From NCBI GenBank assembly GCA_030628245.1, contig DAOVRI010000026.1, forward strand, positions 1 to 13,323: a stretch of 13,323 nt of DNA. Direction: 5' to 3'. Below, in pieces: positions 6,873-13,128 of this stretch; the first letter of the stretch is position 1; every line of letters starts with the position of its first letter. Source of the DNA: Dehalococcoidales bacterium (GTDB lineage: Bacteria > Chloroflexota > Dehalococcoidia > Dehalococcoidales > RBG-16-60-22). The notes beneath the pieces were generated by a model that was not told the origin of the DNA, did no database searches, and saw only the letters and a program-made list of their open reading frames with translations. The translations under genes were made by a program, and so were the position numbers.

Positions 6873-6878
6873 TATAAT
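6873..6878 (+). promoter_or_regulatory. Possible internal -10 box before cysE
   Basis: The 73-bp gap between rrf2 and cysE holds a perfect TATAAT, in the context GGTATAATTACAAT. The matching -35 position is poor (AGCAGA). Two later gaps in the operon carry looser versions: TATAAAATA before the first fdhD-like gene (about 9491-9499) and GGTAAAATAGATA before nadA (11069-11081). They may be weak internal promoters, or AT-rich spacers that resemble -10 boxes by chance. Confidence 0.3.
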
Positions 6879-6936
6879 TACAATAGAAGCGAGACCGGAA
6901 CGACTCTATTACCAGGGTGAAAAAGGAAATATTTTC

Positions 6937-7671
6937 GTGTTTAATAACCTGAGAGAAGACATCAAGACGGTATTTGCCAAAGACCCGGCCGCCAGAAGCG
7001 TGCTTGAGGTTCTCTTCTGCTACCCCGGCCTGCACGCCCTCTGGGCACACCGCGTGGCGCACTATTTATGGCGACACAAGCTATATCTCATCGCCCGTGT
7101 TATTTCGCATATTAACCGCTTTTTTACCGGGATTGAAATCCACCCCGGAGCCAGCATCGGCCGCCGCTGCTTTATCGACCACGGTTCCGGCGTAGTCATC
7201 GGGGAGACCGCCGAGATAGGCGACGATGTCCTGCTGTACCAGGGAGTAGTGCTGGGCGGAACGACCCTGGAAAAAAAGAAGCGCCACCCTACCCTGGGCA
7301 ATGGCGTCGAGATGGGCAGCGGGGCCATAGCCCTGGGGCCCATTACCATCGGCGATGAAGCCAGGGTAGGCTCAAGCTCGGTAGTCATAAGGTCGGTACC
7401 GCCGGGAGTCACGGTCGTGGGTATCCCCGGTAGAGTGGTCACCAAACGCGAGAAACCGGCCATGGATTTGGAGCACGGCAAGCTGCCCGACCCGGTTTCC
7501 GAGGCTATCAGAGGCATCTTAAAAGACCATCACCGCCTGGAAGAGCGATTAAAAGCACTGGAGAATTCAATCGGCACAAACTCTTCCCGGCAGGAATTAA
7601 AAGAGAAGCAAAAAGCGGAAAAAACACCCGTTGAAAGTCAGGTGAATCGGAAGGAGTCGAACGATGGATAA
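6937..7671 (+). CDS. cysE: Serine O-acetyltransferase CysE (244 aa)
   Basis: CysE transfers acetyl from acetyl-CoA to L-serine, giving O-acetylserine, the acceptor for sulfide in cysteine synthesis. It is the short bacterial type. A helical N-terminal part of about 60 residues (CYPGLHALWAHRVAHYLW is characteristic) precedes a left-handed beta helix of hexapeptide repeats from about 66 to 165. The active-site region reads IHPGASIG (68-75) and FIDHGSGVVIGE (79-90); His82 corresponds to E. coli His158. VPPGVTVVGIPGRVV closes the domain. An unusually long, charged tail (about 175-244, rich in Lys, Glu and Gln) is probably coiled or disordered; it lies where other CysE enzymes bind cysteine synthase or take cysteine feedback. 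The start is GTG at 6937, with AAGGAAA upstream. The end overlaps thi4 by 8 bp, so translation is probably coupled. Location behind an Fe-S Rrf2 regulator suggests control by Fe-S or sulfur status. Confidence 0.95.
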   Translation: MFNNLREDIKTVFAKDPAARSVLEVLFCYPGLHALWAHRVAHYLWRHKLYLIARVISHINRFFTGIEIHPGASIGRRCFIDHGSGVVIGETAEIGDDVLLYQGVVLGGTTLEKKKRHPTLGNGVEMGSGAIALGPITIGDEARVGSSSVVIRSVPPGVTVVGIPGRVVTKREKPAMDLEHGKLPDPVSEAIRGILKDHHRLEERLKALENSIGTNSSRQELKEKQKAEKTPVESQVNRKESNDG

Positions 7672-8440
7672 GTTCAGTCCCGTTGGGGAAAAAGAAATAA
7701 CCCGCGCCATAGTCTCTGAGTTTACTACAGAATTTAACGAATACGTGGAAAGCGACTGTATTATTGTCGGCGGGGGCCCCAGCGGACTGGTCGCCGGCCG
7801 CGATATCGCCAGAGCCGGAAAAAAGGTGGTTATCATCGAACGCAACAACTACCTCGGCGGGGGGTTCTGGAGCGGGGGTTACCTCATGCCCAAGGTAACC
7901 GTAAGACACCCCGGTGAAAAACTCCTCGATGAGCTGAACGTCCCCTATAAAGTCGTCAGTGAAGGGCTAGCCGTCTGCGATGCTCCTTATGCCTGTGCCA
8001 GCCTCATTGCCGCTGCCTGCGCCGCCGGCGTAAGGGTTTTTAACATGACCATGCTCGAAGACCTGGTTGTCAAGGAAGGGAAGGTATGCGGGGCCGTTAT
8101 CAACTGGTCGCCGGTGGCTTCGCTGCCGCGGCAGGTAGCCGCCCTCGACCCGGTCGCCATCGAGGCGCCGGTCTTAATCGACGCTACCGGGCACGATGCC
8201 AGCGTCGTTAAAAAGCTGGAGCAGCGCGGCCTGATTAAGATTAAGGGCGAAGGCGCGCTGTGGATTGAGAAGTCGGAAGACCTTATCGTAGAGAACACCG
8301 GAGAGTGCTTTCCCGGCCTGATAGTCACCGGTATGGCAGTCGGCGCTGTCTACGGACTGCCCCGGATGGGCCCCACCTTCGGCTCCATGTTCCTATCCGG
8401 CGAAGCGGCGGCTAGAGTCGTCCTTGAGAAATTGAAGTAA
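7664..8440 (+). CDS. thi4: Thi4-type sulfide-dependent thiazole synthase (258 aa)
   Basis: Thi4 builds the adenylated thiazole of thiamin from NAD, glycine and sulfur. The FAD/NAD fold begins with DCIIVGGGPSGLVAGRDIARAG (31-52; GGGPSG dinucleotide loop) and is followed by GGGFWSGG (65-72), the conserved Thi4 block. NWSPV (147-151) and IDATGHDA (172-179) are further signatures. In yeast the sulfur comes from Cys205, which stands directly before a Met-Asp-Pro; the matching segment here is VAALDP (158-163), putting Ala160 at that place. The enzyme therefore cannot be the single-turnover suicide type and should use free sulfide catalytically, as archaeal homologues do (these mostly have His there). 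The gene overlaps cysE by 8 bp (AAGGAG at about 7651 as ribosome binding site) and mnmA by 1 bp. Some databases label such proteins ribose 1,5-bisphosphate isomerase; the motifs favour thiazole synthase. Confidence 0.9.
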   Translation: MDKFSPVGEKEITRAIVSEFTTEFNEYVESDCIIVGGGPSGLVAGRDIARAGKKVVIIERNNYLGGGFWSGGYLMPKVTVRHPGEKLLDELNVPYKVVSEGLAVCDAPYACASLIAAACAAGVRVFNMTMLEDLVVKEGKVCGAVINWSPVASLPRQVAALDPVAIEAPVLIDATGHDASVVKKLEQRGLIKIKGEGALWIEKSEDLIVENTGECFPGLIVTGMAVGAVYGLPRMGPTFGSMFLSGEAAARVVLEKLK

Positions 8441-9483
8441 TGAAGGTAGTCATCGCCATGAGCGGCGGCGTCGATTCTTCCATAGCCGCGGCTCTGCTCA
8501 AAGAAGAAGGCCATGAAGTCATCGGCGCGACCATGCAGGTTGTACCCTCAGGTAACCAGGACACTCACGCCGGGATATATGCCGGGCAGGTCGCCCGCAG
8601 ACTGGGAATACCCCACCATGTCATGGACTTCAGGGATATCTTCGCCCGACGGGTTATTGATAATTTCTGCCGGGAGTACAGCCTGGGCAGGACACCAAAT
8701 CCCTGCGTCCGGTGCAATAAGGATATCAAGTTCGGTATTCTGTGGGAACGGGCCAGAGAGCTGGGCGCCGACTTCATCGCCACGGGACATCACGCCAGGG
8801 TCGAACGGGACGAGACTACCGGAAATTACCTGCTGAAGAAGGGCGCCGACAAGCAGAAAGACCAGTCCTATTTCCTCTGCCGGCTTGACCAGGAACAGTT
8901 GAGCCGTGCCATGTTTCCGGTCGGCAATCTGACCAAGGAGAGAGTGAGGCAAATCGCCGGGGAACTGGGCTTGCCCGCGGCAGATAAGCCGGAAAGCCAG
9001 GAAATTTGCTTTATCCCGGATGACGACTACGCCGATTTCCTGGAAAACCATGTTCCCGGAACAGCCAGTCCGGGGCCGATACTCGACCGGGAGGGTAATA
9101 CCCTGGGAGAGCACCGGGGGATTATCTACTATACCGTAGGCCAGCGCAAGGGATTAAATATAGCCGCCGCCGAGCCGATGTATGTCACCGCAATCGAACC
9201 TGACCGAAACGCCATCATCGCGGGCACGAAAGAGCAGACATACGGCGCGGAACTGGTAGCCGGCAACCTGAACTGGATAGCCATGCCCGCACCGGAGTCA
9301 CCCATCAAAGTCAAAGCCAGAATCAGATACCGCCACGCGGAGGCGGATGCCTCCGTCATACCAATGAATGAAGCACAAGTCTTAGTAAAGTTTGTCGAGC
9401 CGCAGATGGCCATTACCCCCGGACAGACGGTCGTTTTTTACGACGGGGATACCGTCATCGGTGGCGGCACGATATCAAAGTAG
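8440..9483 (+). CDS. mnmA: tRNA 2-thiouridylase MnmA (347 aa)
   Basis: MnmA activates U34 of Lys, Glu and Gln tRNAs with ATP and replaces its 2-oxygen with sulfur passed from a cysteine desulfurase relay. The PP-loop SGGVDSS is at 8-14. The first catalytic cysteine lies in NPCVRCN (Cys89, E. coli Cys102) and the second in ESQEICFI (Cys190, E. coli Cys199). ATGHHAR (114-120), KDQSYFL (140-146) and VGQRKGL are further MnmA signatures, and the C-terminal half has the usual tRNA-binding barrel (residues about 205-347). The length is close to the family norm (E. coli 368), with the difference falling in the N-terminal half. The ATG overlaps the thi4 stop by one base (TAATG), indicating translational coupling. 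In many bacteria mnmA follows an Rrf2-desulfurase-scaffold cluster. Here the Rrf2 gene is present but no desulfurase gene is. Confidence 0.95.
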   Translation: MKVVIAMSGGVDSSIAAALLKEEGHEVIGATMQVVPSGNQDTHAGIYAGQVARRLGIPHHVMDFRDIFARRVIDNFCREYSLGRTPNPCVRCNKDIKFGILWERARELGADFIATGHHARVERDETTGNYLLKKGADKQKDQSYFLCRLDQEQLSRAMFPVGNLTKERVRQIAGELGLPAADKPESQEICFIPDDDYADFLENHVPGTASPGPILDREGNTLGEHRGIIYYTVGQRKGLNIAAAEPMYVTAIEPDRNAIIAGTKEQTYGAELVAGNLNWIAMPAPESPIKVKARIRYRHAEADASVIPMNEAQVLVKFVEPQMAITPGQTVVFYDGDTVIGGGTISK

Positions 9484-9512
9484 CCGAATAATATAAAATA
9501 CAGGGTTATGAG

Positions 9513-10211
9513 ATGAACGATAAAATCCTGAAGAAAGTCGAATACAGCGGAGTCAACGGCGGATGCACCGCATCGAGCGAAAGAATCGTCAGGGAGACCG
9601 CCCTATCGATTCGCATCGACGGAGAGCATTTCGCCACGGCGATGCTCATGGCCACGATGGAAAAGGAGTTCGTCGTCGGGCACCTGTACGCGCAGGGAAT
9701 CATTGCCGGCGCCGCCGATATAAAATCAATCACCATCAAAGACAATGTCGCCGACGTGAAGCTGTCAGGAGCAAGGAGTAAGACAGGTCCACGATTGGTG
9801 CATTCCGACCTCAAAGTACGTAAAGAGGACGTATTCGACTGCGTGAGAGCTATTTTAAAGTCGGAAGTGTTCGCCGAGACCGAGGCGGTGCACTCCGCCG
9901 GAATTTTTCTTAATGGGAAAAAGCCTGTCTGCATCGCCGAAGACCTGGGCCGGCACCACGCCCTGGACAAAGTAATCGGCTACGGACTGCTCCATAATAT
10001 CGATTTCAGTAAAACGCTGGCGGCCTCGACGGGCAGGCAGCCCTCCGAGATGATTTTAAAGTGCCGCAACGCCGGTATCCCGATAATCGCCACCAAGGGA
10101 GTGCCCACCGCTTTGGCCGTGGAAATTGCCGGGGAGGCGGGGATAACCATTGCCGGGCTGGTCAGGGGCGATACCATGATAGTCTATTCCCACCCGGAAA
10201 GAATAGAGTGA
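9513..10211 (+). CDS. fdhD: FdhD-like protein 1, lacking the CxxC motif (232 aa)
   Basis: FdhD is a chaperone and sulfurtransferase that moves sulfur from a cysteine desulfurase to the molybdenum or tungsten cofactor of formate dehydrogenase. Family features are E-x-ALSIRIDGEHF in the first strands (28-40), FVVGHLYAQGII (53-64), ETEAVHSAGIF (122-132, the TGGxHxA block), EDLGRHHALDKVIG (143-156) and STGRQPSEM (172-180), followed by AGIPIIATKGVPTALAVEIA and a closing YSHPERIE. The loop that normally carries CGxCG reads SGARSKTG (85-92), with no cysteine. Remaining cysteines are 18, 110, 140 and 184, of which Cys140 (KPVCIAED) and Cys184 are shared with the next gene. At 232 residues it is shorter than typical FdhD (about 260-280). 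It lies 29 bp after mnmA with a weak ribosome binding site and only 4 bp before its paralogue. It may be a divergent FdhD with another sulfur residue, or a non-catalytic chaperone. Confidence 0.85.
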   Translation: MNDKILKKVEYSGVNGGCTASSERIVRETALSIRIDGEHFATAMLMATMEKEFVVGHLYAQGIIAGAADIKSITIKDNVADVKLSGARSKTGPRLVHSDLKVRKEDVFDCVRAILKSEVFAETEAVHSAGIFLNGKKPVCIAEDLGRHHALDKVIGYGLLHNIDFSKTLAASTGRQPSEMILKCRNAGIPIIATKGVPTALAVEIAGEAGITIAGLVRGDTMIVYSHPERIE

Positions 10212-10215
10212 CGCC

Positions 10216-11055
10216 ATGAGTAAAGATTTTTCAGTTCCAAGCTCAAAATTAATGGAATGCCGGAAACTGGCCGGCGGCAAGTTCTCCGGGGCCGAAGTCA
10301 GCGTGGTGATTGAAAAAGAACTACCTGTACTTGTCAACGGCGAGCATTTAATCACCGCCTCGATAGCCCCGGGAATGGAGAGGGAATTCGTCACCGGCTA
10401 CCTGTTCGGCCAGGGTTTTATAAATGCCCTCGAAGAGCTTGCGTCGATGGAGATAGAGGATAAAGCTGCGAAAGTGACGCTTAAAGACACCGCGAGGTTA
10501 TCACCGGGTAACATGAAAACCAATTACCGAATCGTCTCGGGTGGTGGGCGGACGGCCTATTCCGATGAAACGGTCCTGACCGAGATAAAGACCCGCCTGA
10601 AAATCGGTAAAAAAGAGATATTCCGGGCGATGAATACCCTTTTCGAAAAAGCCGATATGTACCGGGAAACAGAGGGCGTGCACGCCGCCGGACTCTTTAC
10701 CGCCGAGGCGAAACCGGCCTGCATCGTGGAAGACATCGGCCGGCACAATACTCTCGATAAATTGATAGGCTACGGCCTGATTAATAATATCGATTTCGGC
10801 AATACGTTTTTGGTCTCGACCGGCCGGATGGCCTCGGAAATGGCGACTAAAATCTGCCGGGCCGGAATCCCGGTAGTCGCCACGAAGACGGCCGTTACCG
10901 ACAAGGGGCTGGAAATCGGCAGAACATGCGGGCTGACCATCATCGGCTTTGTCCGGGACACCGGAACCAGGATTCATACGGACATGGAAGTCAGAGTTAC
11001 TGCAGAGGCGGGCATGAAGATTTACACCGGCGCCGAAAGAATACTCTGTGAATAG
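10216..11055 (+). CDS. fdhD: FdhD-like protein 2, lacking the CxxC motif (279 aa)
   Basis: Second of two tandem FdhD homologues, clearly a divergent duplicate of the preceding gene. It has LPVLVNGEHLITASIAPGM (36-54), FVTGYLFGQGFI (58-69), ETEGVHAAGLF (151-161), CIVEDIGRHNTLDKLIGYG (169-187), STGRMASEMATKICRAGIPVVATK (201-224) and TIIGFVRD (241-248). Where FdhD proteins have SCGxCGK it reads VSGGGRTAYSD (107-117), again without cysteine. It differs from its neighbour by a longer middle section (about 95-125) and an insertion of roughly 14 residues before the final IYTGAERI. Shared cysteines are Cys169, just before the EDxGRH motif, and Cys214. The pair could act as a heterodimer, since FdhD is dimeric; that is inference. 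Formate dehydrogenases are often selenoproteins, which would link this gene to selAB nearby, but no dehydrogenase gene is in the window. Confidence 0.87.
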   Translation: MSKDFSVPSSKLMECRKLAGGKFSGAEVSVVIEKELPVLVNGEHLITASIAPGMEREFVTGYLFGQGFINALEELASMEIEDKAAKVTLKDTARLSPGNMKTNYRIVSGGGRTAYSDETVLTEIKTRLKIGKKEIFRAMNTLFEKADMYRETEGVHAAGLFTAEAKPACIVEDIGRHNTLDKLIGYGLINNIDFGNTFLVSTGRMASEMATKICRAGIPVVATKTAVTDKGLEIGRTCGLTIIGFVRDTGTRIHTDMEVRVTAEAGMKIYTGAERILCE

Positions 11056-11112
11056 AAGCGTATATAGGGTAAAATAGATACAGGGTGAAGACCCCAAAAG
11101 ACGGAGAGCAGC

Positions 11113-12030
11113 ATGGCTAACAGGGGAGATAATTCTCTGGAAGAGCGAATCCTGAAACTCAAAAAGGAGAAAAACGCCGTCATCCTCGGCCATAACTACC
11201 AGCGCGGCGAGGTGCAGGACATTGCCGACTTAGTTGGCGATTCGCTGGAACTGAGCCAGAAGGCCGCCAAAACCGACGCCGATGTTATCGTCTTTTGCGG
11301 GGTACATTTCATGGCGGAGACGGCCTCGATTCTCTGCCCGGACAGGACGGTGCTGCTGCCGGACGCGGGCGCAGGCTGTCCCATGGCCGACATGATTACC
11401 GCCGAGCAGCTGCGACAGAAAAAGAAGGAACTCCCCGATGCCACCGTGGTCACCTACATTAACTCTACCGCCGGGGTCAAGGCGGAATCGGACTACTGCT
11501 GCACCTCCGCCAACGGGGTCAAGGTGGTCGCCCAGATTGATAACGATGAGATACTGTTCGTCCCGGACCAGTATCTGGGCGACTTCATCGCTAAAAGGAC
11601 CGGGAAGGAAATGACCCTCTGGCCCGGCTACTGCCCTACCCACATACGGATACTGCCCGAGGATATCCTCAAGCGTAAAAAAGAGTACCCGCAGGCCAAG
11701 GTGGTGGTGCACCCCGAGTGCCGACCCGACGTTATCGCCCTAGCCGACGAAGTCCTGAGCACCAGCGGCATAATACGCTACGCCGGCCGGGAAGACGTCA
11801 GCGAACTGGTTGTCGGCACCGAGGTGGAGATTCTACACCGGCTCGCCAAGGAGAACCCGGGTAAAAAGTTCATCCCGGCTTCCAAAAAGGCCATCTGCCC
11901 CGATATGAAGCTCATCACTCTCGACAAAATTTTGCACTCTCTGGAGACAATGACTCCCGTAGTAAAAGTCCCCGAAGAAATACGAGTTAAAGCCAAGGCG
12001 GCTGTCGACCGCATGCTGGCGATAGTATGA
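11113..12030 (+). CDS. nadA: Quinolinate synthase NadA (305 aa)
   Basis: NadA condenses iminoaspartate with dihydroxyacetone phosphate to quinolinate, a step of de novo NAD synthesis, and needs an oxygen-sensitive 4Fe-4S cluster. The three pseudo-repeated domains are recognisable: VILGHNYQRGEVQDIADLVGDSL (23-45), FCGVHFMAETASIL (61-74), and TYINSTAGVKAESD (114-127). The cluster ligands should be Cys89 (GCPMADM), Cys174 (GYCPTH) and Cys262 (AICPDM), spaced 85 and 88 residues apart as in characterised NadA enzymes. HPECRPDV (200-207) is a further family motif. It is the short form (about 300 aa) typical of archaea and many anaerobes. It lies 57 bp after the fdhD pair, with GGAG about 7 nt before the start, and overlaps cutA by 4 bp (ATGA). 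nadB and nadC are not in the window. Its cluster fits an operon under an Fe-S regulator, and NAD is also the substrate of Thi4. Confidence 0.96.
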   Translation: MANRGDNSLEERILKLKKEKNAVILGHNYQRGEVQDIADLVGDSLELSQKAAKTDADVIVFCGVHFMAETASILCPDRTVLLPDAGAGCPMADMITAEQLRQKKKELPDATVVTYINSTAGVKAESDYCCTSANGVKVVAQIDNDEILFVPDQYLGDFIAKRTGKEMTLWPGYCPTHIRILPEDILKRKKEYPQAKVVVHPECRPDVIALADEVLSTSGIIRYAGREDVSELVVGTEVEILHRLAKENPGKKFIPASKKAICPDMKLITLDKILHSLETMTPVVKVPEEIRVKAKAAVDRMLAIV

Positions 12031-12359
12031 GGAAAATGGAACAGCATAACTACATCGTCGTCTTTATCACCGCCAAAGATGCCGAAGAGGCGCAGAAGAT
12101 AGCCGGCGCGCTGCTCAAGCGGAGGCAGGCCGCCTGTGTCAACATCGTGCCGGAGGTTAGTTCACACTTCTGGTGGCAGGACAAGCTCGATTCTACGCAG
12201 GAAAGCCTCCTCGTTATCAAGACCAAAGACACGCTGCTGCCGGACATTATAAAATCGGTCAAGAAAATTCACAGCTATTCCGTTCCGGAAATAATCGCTA
12301 TACCCATCGTCGGCGGCAACCAGGACTACCTGGACTGGATAGACAGCGAGGTAACCTGA
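12027..12359 (+). CDS. cutA: CutA-like divalent-cation tolerance protein (110 aa)
   Basis: A small trimeric, PII-like cytoplasmic protein. CutA is linked to copper and divalent-metal tolerance in E. coli, but its molecular role is unsettled. All family landmarks are present: VVFITAKDAEEAQKIAGALL (11-30), RRQAACVNIVPEVSSHFWW (32-50, the AACVN block), ESLLVIKTK (59-67), IHSYSVPEIIAIPI (81-94, the HxYxxPEI block) and YLDWI near the end. The ATG at 12027 overlaps the nadA stop (ATGA). A second in-frame ATG at 12036 is possible and would remove three residues. The tight coupling to nadA and the MoeB-like gene downstream suggest a role with metals or metal cofactors in this operon, but that is weak contextual evidence. 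Confidence 0.94.
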   Translation: MRKMEQHNYIVVFITAKDAEEAQKIAGALLKRRQAACVNIVPEVSSHFWWQDKLDSTQESLLVIKTKDTLLPDIIKSVKKIHSYSVPEIIAIPIVGGNQDYLDWIDSEVT

Positions 12360-12377
12360 AACAGGAGGTAAGGCAGC

Positions 12378-13112
12378 ATGCTTACCGAGCGGGAATTACA
12401 GCGGTACGACCGGCAGATGATGATATACGGCTTCGGGGAGGATGGGCAGGAGAAGCTTCAAAAAGCGAAGGTATTCATCGCCGGGGTTGGCGGACTCGGC
12501 TCGCCGGTAGCCATCTACCTGGCCGTCGCGGGCATCGGCACGATACGGATTGTCGACCACGATACGGTGGAACTCAGCAACCTGAACCGGCAGGTCCTGC
12601 ACTGGGACGAAAACATCGGCGGGGAAAAGGCCGCTTCGGCGGTGGCGAAGCTGCAAAAATTAAATCCGGATGTCAGGATAGAAGCTATATCGGAGACGAT
12701 TACCGATGATAATGCCTCGCAGCTCGTGGGCGACTCCGATTTAATCGTCGATGCTATGGACAACCTGCCGACCCGATACCTTCTTAATAAGACGGCGATA
12801 GAGAAGGGCATACCGTTCTTCCACGGCGCCGTTTACGGTTTCGAAGGTAGAGCTATGACGGTAATACCGGGAAAATCGGCCTGTCTTAACTGCCTTTATC
12901 ATGGCGCTGACGCGCCGAAGGAGAAATTCCCGGTTATCGGCGTGACGCCGGCGGTTATCGGCTGTATCCAGGCCACCGAGGTAATAAAATATCTCACAGG
13001 ACTGGGTGAGCTATTGACCAACAGGCTCCTGAACTACGATGCCCTTAGTATGAAATTCACCGAGTTTAAAGTCAATAGAGACCCCAACTGCGAGCACTGC
13101 GGCAATTTATAA
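12378..13112 (+). CDS. moeB: E1-like adenylyltransferase, MoeB/ThiF/HesA family (244 aa)
   Basis: This enzyme adenylates the C-terminal Gly-Gly of a small ubiquitin-like sulfur carrier (MoaD, ThiS or CysO) so it can receive sulfur as a thiocarboxylate. The Rossmann loop GVGGLG is at 36-41, followed by IVDHDTVELSNLNRQ (58-72), with the Asp and Arg that bind ATP, and DAMDN (125-129). The structural zinc site is complete: CLNC (169-172) and CEHC (238-241). No C-terminal rhodanese domain is present, so sulfur must come from another protein. AGGAGGT (12363-12369), 8 nt before the ATG, is the strongest ribosome binding site of the operon. The MoaD/CysO-like gene starts 16 bp after the stop, so the two are very likely an activating enzyme and its carrier. 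MoeB, ThiF and CysO-activating versions cannot be told apart by sequence alone. A ThiF role is less likely because thiazole here is made by Thi4, which needs no carrier. Confidence 0.9.
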   Translation: MLTERELQRYDRQMMIYGFGEDGQEKLQKAKVFIAGVGGLGSPVAIYLAVAGIGTIRIVDHDTVELSNLNRQVLHWDENIGGEKAASAVAKLQKLNPDVRIEAISETITDDNASQLVGDSDLIVDAMDNLPTRYLLNKTAIEKGIPFFHGAVYGFEGRAMTVIPGKSACLNCLYHGADAPKEKFPVIGVTPAVIGCIQATEVIKYLTGLGELLTNRLLNYDALSMKFTEFKVNRDPNCEHCGNL

Positions 13113-13128
13113 AGCAGGTGATTAATTA

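Noticed and set aside
10206..10230. Selenocysteine read-through at the TGA ending the first fdhD-like gene
   Set aside because: The frame meets a stop within four codons, and the protein already ends at the usual YxHPERI family terminus.
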